Shown: positions 17,306 through 25,392 of the stretch, one piece after another
Numbering within the stretch: the first letter of the stretch is position 1
How the letters are laid out: every line of letters begins with the position of its first letter
From: Pseudomonadota bacterium
Lineage (GTDB): Bacteria > Pseudomonadota > Gammaproteobacteria > Burkholderiales > Burkholderiaceae_D
Length of the DNA: 29,123 nt
NCBI GenBank assembly: GCA_023449275.1
Contig: JAEXJM010000029.1
Location: forward strand, 1-29,123
Direction of reading: 5' to 3'
Translations under genes and position numbers: made by a program
The notes under the pieces: generated by a model
Databases searched by the model: none
The model's input: only the letters and a program-made list of their open reading frames with translations
Told to the model about the DNA's origin: nothing

Positions 17306-17681
17306 CGTTTTCTCCCACCTGACTGATTTAAAAATTTTTTCGAAAAATATCTGAATTCATCTTTGACTGGACAATCTTCCGCTGCTGATCATTCAAGCAA
17401 AATTTCCCATGATCTGCCTCACAAATATCAAGCATCATTTGAAAAATGACCGTTTCCGTCAAAAGTCCGGAACTTGAAAGCGTCGTTCAAATCAGAGTTA
17501 AGTCATTAAAAGCACACAGGCTTTCAAAAAAGACCGGAATGAGGATAAAACGGCTGCATCATCATTTCAGCCGTGGCTGATCCGGATTCCGACAACATCA
17601 AGCGACACAAGCGGCACATCAAGGGATCGAAAACCAGGATGTGCGAATTCTGAAAATTGATATAAATTGAGAGGGAACATC
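17306..17681. other. 376-base gene-free region upstream of the LEA-like gene
   Basis: This is the only gene-free stretch above 300 bases. It is AT-richer near 17330-17360. It holds an ECF-sigma-like promoter motif (17469-17496), a small hairpin (CGGCT near 17550 pairing with AGCCG near 17570), two copies of ACATCAAG around 17595-17623, and the ribosome site GAGAGGG just before the next gene. No open frame or tRNA was recognised. Confidence 0.5.
17469..17496 (+). promoter_or_regulatory. Candidate ECF (sigma-E-like) promoter
   Basis: GGAACTT (17469-17475), 16 bases, then TCAGA (17492-17496) is very close to the E. coli sigma-E pattern GGAACTT-N16-TCTGA. Transcription would start near 17503 and give a leader of about 180 bases before the gene at 17682. 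It is a motif match by eye; other proteobacterial ECF factors also use GGAACTT-like -35 boxes. Confidence 0.35.
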
Positions 17682-18230
17682 ATGGACACCAATACTCCAC
17701 AAACCGGCTCCGACTTCAACAAAAAAGTGAATCAGGTAGCGGATAATGCCAAAGACTCCCTGAAAAGCGCCGGCGACAAAACCCGAGACGCCATGCAAAA
17801 CGCGGCTGACAAAACTTCCGACGCCATGAACAAGGCTGCCGATAAAACATCGGACATGCTGAAAAAAGCCGGTGAAAAGATCAAGGACGTTTTCCATAAA
17901 GACGATGACGATGATATGGACGAAAAACAGGTCCCTTACACGGCATCAGGTTCCGACAGCCAATATCATGAAGAAGCCTTCATAAAAGAATGGAAAACCA
18001 GCTACTGGACTTCCGGCGGCAAATATGAGGATTACCAGCCAGCATTCCAGTATGGCGCCGAACTGGCCGAAAACGAGCTGAAACACCTGAACCGTACCTG
18101 GGAAGAAGTCGAACCTTCCGCCCATGCCGCCTGGGAACTGTACAACCGTGATTCGGAAATGTCATGGGAAAAAAACAGGGATGCCATCAAATTCGGCTGG
18201 GATACGATCATACAGAGATCCAGACTCTGA
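17682..18230 (+). CDS. LEA-like 11-mer repeat protein with C-terminal uncharacterised domain
   Basis: The 182-residue protein has five tandem 11-residue repeats at 19-73 (for example AGDKTRDAMQN, AADKTSDAMNK, AADKTSDMLKK), the pattern of group 3 late-embryogenesis-abundant proteins, which form amphipathic helices and protect proteins or membranes under stress. An acidic spacer DDDDDMDEK (74-82) follows. The C-terminal part (about 90-182) is aromatic and acidic, with EDYQPAFQYGAELAENE, WEEVEPSAHAAWE and a closing KFGWD; I recall similar segments in uncharacterised bacterial stress-associated proteins. There is no signal peptide, so it is likely cytoplasmic. GAGAGGG precedes the ATG; a TTG five codons upstream is unlikely. 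A strong terminator follows. Confidence 0.8.
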   Translation: MDTNTPQTGSDFNKKVNQVADNAKDSLKSAGDKTRDAMQNAADKTSDAMNKAADKTSDMLKKAGEKIKDVFHKDDDDDMDEKQVPYTASGSDSQYHEEAFIKEWKTSYWTSGGKYEDYQPAFQYGAELAENELKHLNRTWEEVEPSAHAAWELYNRDSEMSWEKNRDAIKFGWDTIIQRSRL

Positions 18231-18251
18231 CAGTCTCTCCATTCTGTCTGG

Positions 18252-18280
18252 AAAAAGCATGTTTTCCAACATGCTTTTTT
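18252..18280 (+). terminator. Intrinsic terminator after the LEA-like gene
   Basis: A 12-bp stem (AAAAAGCATGTT at 18252-18263 and complement at 18268-18279) with a TTCC loop runs into a T-tract. The A-run on the left lets it serve the convergent marC-like gene too. Confidence 0.92.
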
Positions 18281-18314
18281 CGTATCTGAAACCCACTGGA
18301 TTCAAGAGGAATTT

Positions 18315-18938
18315 TCAACTGGTGAGAATCGGAAACATGTGACGAAATCCCGTTGCCATCATTTCGACCGAAATCGCCGTCAGCAAGAACCCGGCCAGCC
18401 GTCCGATAATCTTCAACGCCCCCGGCGTCAGAATTTTCCCGCCTCGCGAAACAAACCGGAAGCAAAGCCATGTCGCCACACCCACTACAAGAGGAGGAAA
18501 CAAGACTCCGAGCCAGTCACCGGCTTCCGTAATCTGGGATGTTGCCATAACATAGGAAAGAGCGGCCGGACCGGCCAGCAAAGGGATACCCAACGGAACG
18601 ATGGACGGTCCTGAAGCCGCTTCCTCCGATTCACCGGGTGTATATTTGATCGTCTCTTCCTTGGCGATCACCATTGCCAGCGAAACGATGAACATGATCA
18701 CACCTCCTGCCACCTGAATTGCAGCCAGCGTAACACCCATGAAATTCAGAAGATGCAGCCCGAACAGGCCACCGAACAGAAGGGACAAACCAACCGTGAT
18801 ACCAAGATGCCGACTGTACTTTTCCTTGAAAGGCAGTGTAAAACCTGCCGTCGCACAGATAAAAAGCGGGATCGCCATGAACGGGTCCACGAGCGCCAGC
18901 AGGGTCAGCGTTTTCTTGATGACAAAACCGTAATCCAT
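18315..18938 (-). CDS. MarC family integral membrane protein
   Basis: The 207-residue protein has about six hydrophobic segments and the family features LLALVDPFMAIPLF at the start, GLFGLHLLNFMG in the second segment, and PLGIPLLAGPAALS before the fourth. MarC proteins sit in the inner membrane; their function is not established, and the old link to multiple antibiotic resistance has not held up. AAGAGAG precedes the ATG. It lies 148 bases after ubiT on the same strand, so co-transcription is possible but unproven. Confidence 0.88.
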   Translation of the reverse strand: MDYGFVIKKTLTLLALVDPFMAIPLFICATAGFTLPFKEKYSRHLGITVGLSLLFGGLFGLHLLNFMGVTLAAIQVAGGVIMFIVSLAMVIAKEETIKYTPGESEEAASGPSIVPLGIPLLAGPAALSYVMATSQITEAGDWLGVLFPPLVVGVATWLCFRFVSRGGKILTPGALKIIGRLAGFLLTAISVEMMATGFRHMFPILTS

Positions 18939-19086
18939 CTCTCTTGCCCCCTGATCGAATATACCGATACATTAGGCCAGACACTGACGCGGAGTTTGTC
19001 TATTTTCACCCGTGAGAAAAATAAAGAATGACAAATATCAAGGAGCCGGTCATTTCATACCGGAAAAGCTGTCGTCACAGAAGAAG

Positions 19087-19554
19087 TCACGCTTTTTTAT
19101 AACCGGGAATCAATTCGAGGAACTTTCGTACCGGAACCGATTTCACGAGTTCGAAAACATTCAGATCCATTGCATCGATCGTATTTTTCAGCAACAGACC
19201 GAGTTCCGTATCACCGGCAATCACCAGACGGCGACTGAAAAAAAGCGTATCGGGATCTTCTTCACGACGGGACAGGAGGTAGAAATCATAAGCGTTTGCC
19301 GAAATGACCATATCGGGTTCCACATTCCCCCAACCGGCAACGAATCCCCCCTTTGTCCAGACAAAATTGAAATCCAGCTTCGCATCAGAGACCGTCAACC
19401 GGAGCTGTTTTCCCAGAATGGCCTCCTTGACGTCATCAGGCAGACGTGGCGTCAGAATCGTGTTCAGCGCCGAAACGAACAGTACGGAACCGGGATAGGC
19501 CGGCAAAAGGGAGATCACGTCACCCACCACTTTCGGCACGCTAAACTGGTTCAT
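19087..19554 (-). CDS. ubiT: Ubiquinone anaerobic biosynthesis accessory factor UbiT
   Basis: UbiT is an SCP2-domain lipid-binding protein that helps anaerobic ubiquinone synthesis, probably by binding prenylated intermediates. The 155-residue protein has an SCP2-like core with LRLTVSDAKLDFNFVW, DMVISANAYDFYLLSRREEDPDTLFFSRRL and GDTELGLLLKNTIDA. GGAGAG just before the ATG supports the start. It lies 27 bases after ubiV and closes the ubiU-ubiV-ubiT set, which is the main support for the name. Confidence 0.88.
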   Translation of the reverse strand: MNQFSVPKVVGDVISLLPAYPGSVLFVSALNTILTPRLPDDVKEAILGKQLRLTVSDAKLDFNFVWTKGGFVAGWGNVEPDMVISANAYDFYLLSRREEDPDTLFFSRRLVIAGDTELGLLLKNTIDAMDLNVFELVKSVPVRKFLELIPGYKKA

Positions 19555-19581
19555 ACTCTCTCCAATGATCAGACCAAGGCA

Positions 19582-20466
19582 TTACTCGTGCCATTCCATT
19601 CCCGGCTTGCCATACCAGTAGCCGTTGCAGGAAGCGGCAGGCATCAGGCCCTTCATTTTTTCAAACGCATCATTGCCGGAACATTTTCCGGCAATGACAT
19701 CGGCAAAAATATCCGATATTTCACGGGTATGACTTGCTTGTGGGCTGATCCGCAAAACATCGACCTTCAATCCATCCATAACAGGCACTTCCCTGACCAG
19801 ATTATAAACCCGGTCAGACTGTGTCTGTATGCCGTTTAAAACCAGGAAAGGCCGGGCTTCACGCGTCTGTACGGACAAACCATCCGGATAATCCATACAT
19901 TTGAATTCACACTGGTCCTTCGGCAAATTATGATGACGTGCCGTAAAACAGCGTGCCGAAAAAGCCAGAGGCAACCTGCCGTATACAAATACTTCCATTT
20001 CGACATTGTCCGGGAACTCATGCCCCATCATTTCAAGTCCCTCACGGGTCATTTCAAGCGGCATCACCCATCGTTTGGCACCAAGCCCCGCCATGAATTT
20101 CAGCGCTGCCGGATTATAAAGATTCAGATGGGGCCCTGCAATGAAAGGGCTTCCGGAAAGCAGCCCTGCAGCCCCCATATCGTTCGCCTCGACAACATAC
20201 TGTCCGTTTCCGACAATATGATGCATGGACTGAAGATGCGCGCCCGACTCGAGCAAAACCTGCGTGGAAAACACGACCTCCTTTCCCGCAGCCGAGAGCA
20301 TGGCTGCCACTTCCATCCAGTCATCCATCCGCATTTCATGTCGTCTGGCGCAAACCGTTTCACCCAGATAGACGATATCGACCGGCGCATCAGCCATCTT
20401 GTGATAAAACGCCAAAACGCGTTCTTTCGGCCAGTAATACAACAAAGGGCCCAATGCAAGCTTCAA
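19582..20466 (-). CDS. ubiV: O2-independent ubiquinone hydroxylase component UbiV
   Basis: UbiV, a U32-peptidase-like protein, forms a heterodimer with UbiU that hydroxylates the quinone ring without oxygen, using prephenate as the oxygen source in E. coli. I set the start at TTG 20466, giving 294 residues beginning LKLALGPLLYYWPKERVLAFY (initiator read as Met). The four 4Fe-4S cysteines are then at 39 (ETVCARR) and 173, 186, 190 (ARCFTARH, DQCEFKC); the first matches the E. coli position exactly. A purine-rich GGAAAGGAA ribosome site follows the ubiU stop directly. A longer reading to 20550 would overlap ubiU and is not needed. Confidence 0.92.
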   Translation of the reverse strand: MKLALGPLLYYWPKERVLAFYHKMADAPVDIVYLGETVCARRHEMRMDDWMEVAAMLSAAGKEVVFSTQVLLESGAHLQSMHHIVGNGQYVVEANDMGAAGLLSGSPFIAGPHLNLYNPAALKFMAGLGAKRWVMPLEMTREGLEMMGHEFPDNVEMEVFVYGRLPLAFSARCFTARHHNLPKDQCEFKCMDYPDGLSVQTREARPFLVLNGIQTQSDRVYNLVREVPVMDGLKVDVLRISPQASHTREISDIFADVIAGKCSGNDAFEKMKGLMPAASCNGYWYGKPGMEWHE

Positions 20467-20482
20467 ATCAGGATTCCTTTCC
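20467..20482 (-). promoter_or_regulatory. Ribosome binding site that fixes the ubiV TTG start
   Basis: In the gene direction the sequence reads TGA (ubiU stop), GGAAAGGAATCCTGAT, TTG. The AAGGA core is seven to eight bases before the TTG, a good distance, and it directly abuts the ubiU stop, so ubiV translation may be coupled to ubiU. Confidence 0.6.
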
Positions 20483-21523
20483 TCATTTCCATGAACGGTG
20501 ATAAGCGCCCAGTGTCTGTTGCTGACCTTCGGACAATTTTGCAAGCGCACTCACCCATTCCGGCTTCACTGCATAAGCGGTTTCGTCTTTCAGGCAGCTG
20601 TCCAGTGCTTCCCGCCAGACCTTCGTCGCGGAAGCGGTATAGGACGGACTTCGCTGGCGGCCTTCGATCTTGATTGCCGAAACACCCAGCTTTTTCAGCC
20701 TGGGCAACAACTCCAGCGTATTCAGGCTTGCAGGCTCCTCAATGGCGTAATAACTTTCCCCGTTGACCTCGAAACGCCCCTTGCAGAGGGTCGGGTAACT
20801 GGCTTTTTCATCATCGGCATACAGATCGATCAACACGCCATTCAGGCGGGATTCAAGTCCTTTCGGAGTCGGCTGCCATCGCACCGCTTTGGCTGGCGAG
20901 CAAACCCCGTTATTGTTCGGCGCCTCGCCCGTCACATAGGAAGACAGCGCACAGCGCCCCTCCACCATCACGCACAGGCTGCCGAACCCGAATACCTCGA
21001 TCTCGACATCCGTATTACCGGCAACCATCTCAACCTGTTCAACCGACAACACCCGAGGCAGGACAACTCGTGAAATGCCGAAATGCCGGGCATAAAAATT
21101 GATCGCCTCGTAATTGGTCGCAGAACCCTGCACCGACAAATGCAGCCTCAAATCAGGATATACTTCCCGCGCATATTGCATCAGCCCCAAATCGGCTATG
21201 ATCAGGGCATCGACCTTGTACCGTGCCGCCCTGTCGATTGCCGCTTTCCAGACATCCCACGAACCGGGAACCGGATAGGTATTCAAAGCCAGCAGCACCT
21301 TGCACTTTTTGGCATGTGCGTAGGCAATACCTTCGAGAATGGCTTTCTCGTCAAAATTCAGGCCGGCAAAATTCCGGGCATTCGTCGCATCCCTGAAACC
21401 GAGGTAAACGCAATCGGCTCCGTAATCGACAGCCAGTTTCAGAGCGGGAAGGCTGCCTGCGGGACAAACGAGCTCAATTTGTGGGTTTTGAGTCAAATCG
21501 CTGGAAATCGGTAGAGTTTTCAA
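20483..21523 (-). CDS. ubiU: O2-independent ubiquinone hydroxylase component UbiU
   Basis: UbiU pairs with UbiV in anaerobic ubiquinone hydroxylation. The protein (up to 346 residues) has the U32 features ELVCPAGSLPALKLAVDYGADCVYLG, NARNFAGLNF and IKIEGRQRSPSY. The four cluster cysteines at 184, 191, 208 and 247 have spacings of 7, 17 and 39, the same as the E. coli ligands. Only a TTG at 21523 opens the full frame: an in-frame TAA lies just upstream, and there is no clear ribosome site. The E. coli protein would begin near residue 16 here, so the true start may be the TTG at 21496 or later. Confidence 0.92.
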   Translation of the reverse strand: MKTLPISSDLTQNPQIELVCPAGSLPALKLAVDYGADCVYLGFRDATNARNFAGLNFDEKAILEGIAYAHAKKCKVLLALNTYPVPGSWDVWKAAIDRAARYKVDALIIADLGLMQYAREVYPDLRLHLSVQGSATNYEAINFYARHFGISRVVLPRVLSVEQVEMVAGNTDVEIEVFGFGSLCVMVEGRCALSSYVTGEAPNNNGVCSPAKAVRWQPTPKGLESRLNGVLIDLYADDEKASYPTLCKGRFEVNGESYYAIEEPASLNTLELLPRLKKLGVSAIKIEGRQRSPSYTASATKVWREALDSCLKDETAYAVKPEWVSALAKLSEGQQQTLGAYHRSWK

Positions 21524-21657
21524 AAATTATCAATAAAGTTTTTTTTCAAGACCGTAATTTTACTCATTATGGTCAAAACTGTCGCCACCTTACTGTATGG
21601 AAACACTTTACATTCCAAAAAGTACGGTTAAAACAAACGTTTCGGGGAATATCTGGA

Positions 21658-21663
21658 TATAAT
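21658..21663 (+). promoter_or_regulatory. Candidate -10 box for the exporter operon
   Basis: A perfect TATAAT lies 69 bases before the adaptor gene ATG, preceded by TGGA. No -35 match is seen, so this is tentative. Confidence 0.3.
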
Positions 21664-21731
21664 CACCTAATCGCAAGCCGTGTTCGTTTATTAAACCGTC
21701 CAAAATTTTAGCCAGTCCCGGGAGCTAAACA

Positions 21732-22667
21732 ATGTCAGCCCTTTTACGCAACAAGAAACTGATCATCATCATCGTGCTGGCTGCTGTCGTCGCAGCCGTC
21801 GCATGGTACTTTCTGAAACCGCCAGCCGCCCCTGAAGGCCTCGCTTCGGGAAACGGGCGACTGGAAGCCACGGAAACAGCCGTTTCCACCAAGGTACAGG
21901 GCAAACTGACTGAAGTCTACTTCCGCGAAGGGGCTGACCTGAAAGTCGATGAAGTCGCCGCACAACTCGACGATATTCCACTGAAAGCCGATATCAAGGC
22001 CGCGCAAGCCGTCGCCGAACAGGCACGGGAAGACGTGAAAAGCGCCATCAGCCAGCAGCAACTGGCTGGTGTGACGTTGAAGCGGACACAGGAACTGATC
22101 AAGAAAGGTTTCATTTCCGCCGCCCAGCTTGACAAGGACGTCAGTACCATGAGGACAGCCAATGCCAGCCTCGCTGCCGCAAAAAGCCGCGTTGCCGAAG
22201 CAGATGCCCGCGTGGCTTCCCTCCAGGCCAACCTGAACGACCTGACATTGAGATCACCTGTCAACGGCCGCATCCTCTACCGTCTTGCCGAACCGGGTGA
22301 AGTTCTTCCGGCAGGTGGCCGGGTCTTTTCCATGCTCGATTTGAACGACGTTTACATGTACATCTACCTGTCCGCTGCGGACTCGGGAAATGTCCAGCTG
22401 GGCAGCGATGCGCGGATCCTGCTGGATGCACTGCCGGACACGCCGATTCCCTGCAAGGTCACCTACGTCTCGCCGAAAAACCAGTTCACGCCCAAAGAAG
22501 TCGAAACGAAGGACGAACGCGAAAAATTCATGTTTCGCGTAAAACTGAAGGTCGATCAGGAATGGCTGGCACAAAACTCGACGATCGCCAAACCTGGCAT
22601 GCCGGGCATCGGCTGGGTCAAAACCAGTCCCGATGCCGTTTGGCCAGCCAATTTGCAGGTAAAGTAA
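21732..22667 (+). CDS. HlyD/membrane fusion family periplasmic adaptor (YhiI-like)
   Basis: The 311-residue protein has one N-terminal membrane anchor (about 9-28), a short beta-barrel/lipoyl half, an alpha-helical hairpin (about 80-165, rich in Ala, Gln and Lys, with LKRTQELIKKGFISAAQLDK), the second lipoyl half LTLRSPVNGRILYRLAEPGEVL and the C-terminal barrel. Such adaptors link an inner-membrane exporter to an outer-membrane channel. GGGAG eight bases before the ATG supports the start. It is one base from the next gene. The three-gene order matches E. coli yhiI-rbbA-yhhJ. No outer-membrane channel (TolC-like) gene is in the window. Confidence 0.9.
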   Translation: MSALLRNKKLIIIIVLAAVVAAVAWYFLKPPAAPEGLASGNGRLEATETAVSTKVQGKLTEVYFREGADLKVDEVAAQLDDIPLKADIKAAQAVAEQAREDVKSAISQQQLAGVTLKRTQELIKKGFISAAQLDKDVSTMRTANASLAAAKSRVAEADARVASLQANLNDLTLRSPVNGRILYRLAEPGEVLPAGGRVFSMLDLNDVYMYIYLSAADSGNVQLGSDARILLDALPDTPIPCKVTYVSPKNQFTPKEVETKDEREKFMFRVKLKVDQEWLAQNSTIAKPGMPGIGWVKTSPDAVWPANLQVK

Positions 22668-22668
22668 A

Positions 22669-25392
22669 ATGAGCCAGCTCATCGCGGCGAAACTCGAAGG
22701 CGTCAGCCTCCAGTACGGAGATGTCAAGGCGCTGGATGACGTTACCCTGGAAATCCCGGGGGGCTGCATGGTGGGCCTGATCGGCCCGGACGGTGTCGGA
22801 AAATCATCCCTGCTGTCACTCATTTCATGTGCCAAAAAAATCCAGAAAGGCCATATCGAAGTCCTTGACGAGGACATTTCCGATACCAGAATCCGCAATG
22901 CCCTACTGCCCCGTGTCGCCTACATGCCGCAGGGTTTGGGCAAGAACCTGTATCCGACCCTTTCCGTACGGGAAAACATCGATTTCTTCGCACGCCTTTT
23001 CGGTCAGGATTTCGAAGAACGGGACCGGCGCATCAACGAGCTGACCGAAGCGACCGGTCTGCATCCTTTTCTGGACCGCCCTGCAGGCAAGCTCTCCGGC
23101 GGGATGAAACAGAAACTGGGGCTATGCTGTTCACTCGTCCACGACCCTGACCTGCTGATTCTTGATGAACCCACAACCGGTGTCGATCCATTATCCCGCC
23201 GCCAGTTCTGGGAACTCATCGATTCCATTCGGAAACGCCGCCCGCAAATGAGCGTCATCGTGGCAACCGCATACATGGAAGAAGCGGCACAATTCGACTG
23301 GCTCGCCGCCATGTACGGCGGCAAGGTACTCTCCACGGGTACGGCCGAAGAAATGATGGAAAGAACCGGCAAGGACACGCTGGAGCGTGCATTCATCCAG
23401 CTTTTGCCTGAAGAACGTCGCGCCAATTATCAGGAACTGGTCATTCCTCCCTTGAAAGAAGACGGAAATCAGGTTTACGCGATCGAAGCGGACGGCCTGA
23501 CCCAGCAATTCGGGGATTTCGTCGCGGTCGATCACGTCAGCTTCAAGATTCCGCAGGGCGAGATTTTCGGTTTCCTCGGCTCCAATGGTTGTGGCAAAAC
23601 CACGACCATGAAAATGCTGACCGGCCTCCTGCCTCCCACTTCGGGTTCGGCAATGACGTTTGGCAAGCCGGTCGATGCCAAGAACATCGAAAGTCGCAAG
23701 GACGTCGGCTATATGTCGCAGGCATTCTCGCTTTACGGGGAACTCACCGTATTGCAGAATCTGGATCTGCACGCCCGTCTTTTTCATTTGCCTCCGGAAG
23801 AAATCAAGGGACGTATCCAAAGCCTTGTCGACCGTTTCGGGCTGGAAGCCTACCTCCATTCAGCCGCTTCCGAACTGCCGCTGGGCATCCGGCAACGCCT
23901 GTCTCTGGCTGTCGCTGTCGTACACAATCCGAAACTGCTTATTCTCGACGAACCGACATCCGGCGTCGATCCGGTTGCCCGTGACGATTTCTGGCAACTC
24001 TTGATCGAGATGTCACGCGACCAGAACGTGACCATCTTCATTTCAACTCATTTCATGAATGAAGCGGAACGCTGCGACCGCATTTCCCTGATGCATGCCG
24101 GCAAGGTACTCGCCAGCGGCAAACCGAAAGAACTGCAGGAAAGCAAACACGCCGACACACTGGAACAGGCGTTTATCGAATATCTGGAAGAAGCGTCAGG
24201 AAGCGAAAAATCCTCGTTCAATGAAGAAGTCCAGATCGAACCGGAAAAACATGAAGAAGAATCCCCCTATTTCAGCATGAGACGCCTGTTGGCCTATGCG
24301 TCCCGTGAAGCGCTGGAACTGCGACGCGATCCCATCCGGCTCGGATTTGCCATACTGGGCAGTATCCTGCTGTTCTTCGTGCTGGGCGGCGGTATTTCCA
24401 TGGATGTGGAAAACCTGAAATTCGCCGTACTGGATCATGACCAGACACCGCAATCGCGCGACTATATACACAACATATCGGGTTCAAGGTACTTTATCGA
24501 ACAGCCCGCCCTTAAAGACAGCAACGACCTTGAAAAGAGAATGGAGAGCGGCAAAATCAGTGTCGCCATCGAAATCCCGTCCGGATTCGGCAAAGACCTG
24601 ATACAAGGCAGAAATCCGCAAATCGGAGCCTGGGTGGACGGTGCCATGCCGTACCGGGGTGAAACCATCAAAGGCTATATTCAGGGCCTACATGCGAAAT
24701 ATCTCCAGCAACTCGCAAGCGAACAAAGCAGTTCGGGCCAAACGGCAAGTTCCAATCTGGAACTGCGATACCGCTACAATCAGGACTTCAAAAGCCTTTA
24801 TGCGATGGTTCCCGCCATTATCCCGCTTTTGCTCATGCTGATTCCGGCCATCCTGATGGCATTGGGTATCGTGCGTGAAAAGGAACTGGGATCGATTACC
24901 AACCTGTACGTGACACCCGTCACCAAATTCGAATTCCTGATCGGGAAACAGTTGCCCTATATCGTCCTGTCCATGATCAGTTACTTCCTGATGGTTGCCT
25001 GCGCCGTTTTCTTCTTCCAGGTACCGTTAAAAGGCAGTTTCCTGGCCCTGACAGTAGGGGCATTGCTGTATGTGACGGCGACAACCGGGCTGGGACTCGT
25101 CATTTCGACCTTTACCAATACCCAGATCTCCGCCCTCTTCGGAACCGCCATCCTGACCATGTTGCCAACGGCCCAGTTTTCCGGACTGACCACACCGGTC
25201 GGTTCGCTTGAAGGCGGGGCTTACTGGATCGGCCAGTTTTTCCCCGCGACCTATTTTCTCATCCTGAGCCGGGGCGTTTTCACCAAGGCACTTGGCTTTG
25301 ATGACCTGCTGGGGCCGCTCATTTCACTTGCCCTGTTCATACCGGCCCTGACCTTTCTGGCATGGCGGTTCTTGCCCAAACAGGAGAAATAA
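22669..25392 (+). CDS. rbbA: RbbA-type fused double ABC ATPase and ABC-2 permease
   Basis: The 907-residue protein joins two nucleotide-binding domains and a membrane domain, the architecture and length of E. coli RbbA (YhiH), which is also reported as a ribosome-associated ATPase. The first domain has Walker A GPDGVGKS (39-46), signature LSGGM (about 143) and ILDEPTTGVDP. The second has GSNGCGKT (about 304-311) and ILDEPTSGVDP, but its signature reads LPLGI in place of LSGGQ, which I believe is usual in this subfamily. The C-terminal third has an anchor near 560-580, a large periplasmic loop, then about five membrane segments. With its neighbours it probably forms an efflux pump; the substrate is unknown. 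Confidence 0.92.
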   Translation: MSQLIAAKLEGVSLQYGDVKALDDVTLEIPGGCMVGLIGPDGVGKSSLLSLISCAKKIQKGHIEVLDEDISDTRIRNALLPRVAYMPQGLGKNLYPTLSVRENIDFFARLFGQDFEERDRRINELTEATGLHPFLDRPAGKLSGGMKQKLGLCCSLVHDPDLLILDEPTTGVDPLSRRQFWELIDSIRKRRPQMSVIVATAYMEEAAQFDWLAAMYGGKVLSTGTAEEMMERTGKDTLERAFIQLLPEERRANYQELVIPPLKEDGNQVYAIEADGLTQQFGDFVAVDHVSFKIPQGEIFGFLGSNGCGKTTTMKMLTGLLPPTSGSAMTFGKPVDAKNIESRKDVGYMSQAFSLYGELTVLQNLDLHARLFHLPPEEIKGRIQSLVDRFGLEAYLHSAASELPLGIRQRLSLAVAVVHNPKLLILDEPTSGVDPVARDDFWQLLIEMSRDQNVTIFISTHFMNEAERCDRISLMHAGKVLASGKPKELQESKHADTLEQAFIEYLEEASGSEKSSFNEEVQIEPEKHEEESPYFSMRRLLAYASREALELRRDPIRLGFAILGSILLFFVLGGGISMDVENLKFAVLDHDQTPQSRDYIHNISGSRYFIEQPALKDSNDLEKRMESGKISVAIEIPSGFGKDLIQGRNPQIGAWVDGAMPYRGETIKGYIQGLHAKYLQQLASEQSSSGQTASSNLELRYRYNQDFKSLYAMVPAIIPLLLMLIPAILMALGIVREKELGSITNLYVTPVTKFEFLIGKQLPYIVLSMISYFLMVACAVFFFQVPLKGSFLALTVGALLYVTATTGLGLVISTFTNTQISALFGTAILTMLPTAQFSGLTTPVGSLEGGAYWIGQFFPATYFLILSRGVFTKALGFDDLLGPLISLALFIPALTFLAWRFLPKQEK

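Noticed and set aside
19012..19839. 275-residue plus-strand frame over ubiT and the ubiV end
   Set aside because: Antisense to two genes with strong family support; composition is not protein-like.
23878..23892. LPLGI in place of LSGGQ in the second ATPase of RbbA as a sign of a dead domain
   Set aside because: The Walker A, Walker B and downstream motifs are intact and I believe this variant is usual in the YbhF/RbbA subfamily, so it is not by itself evidence for inactivation.
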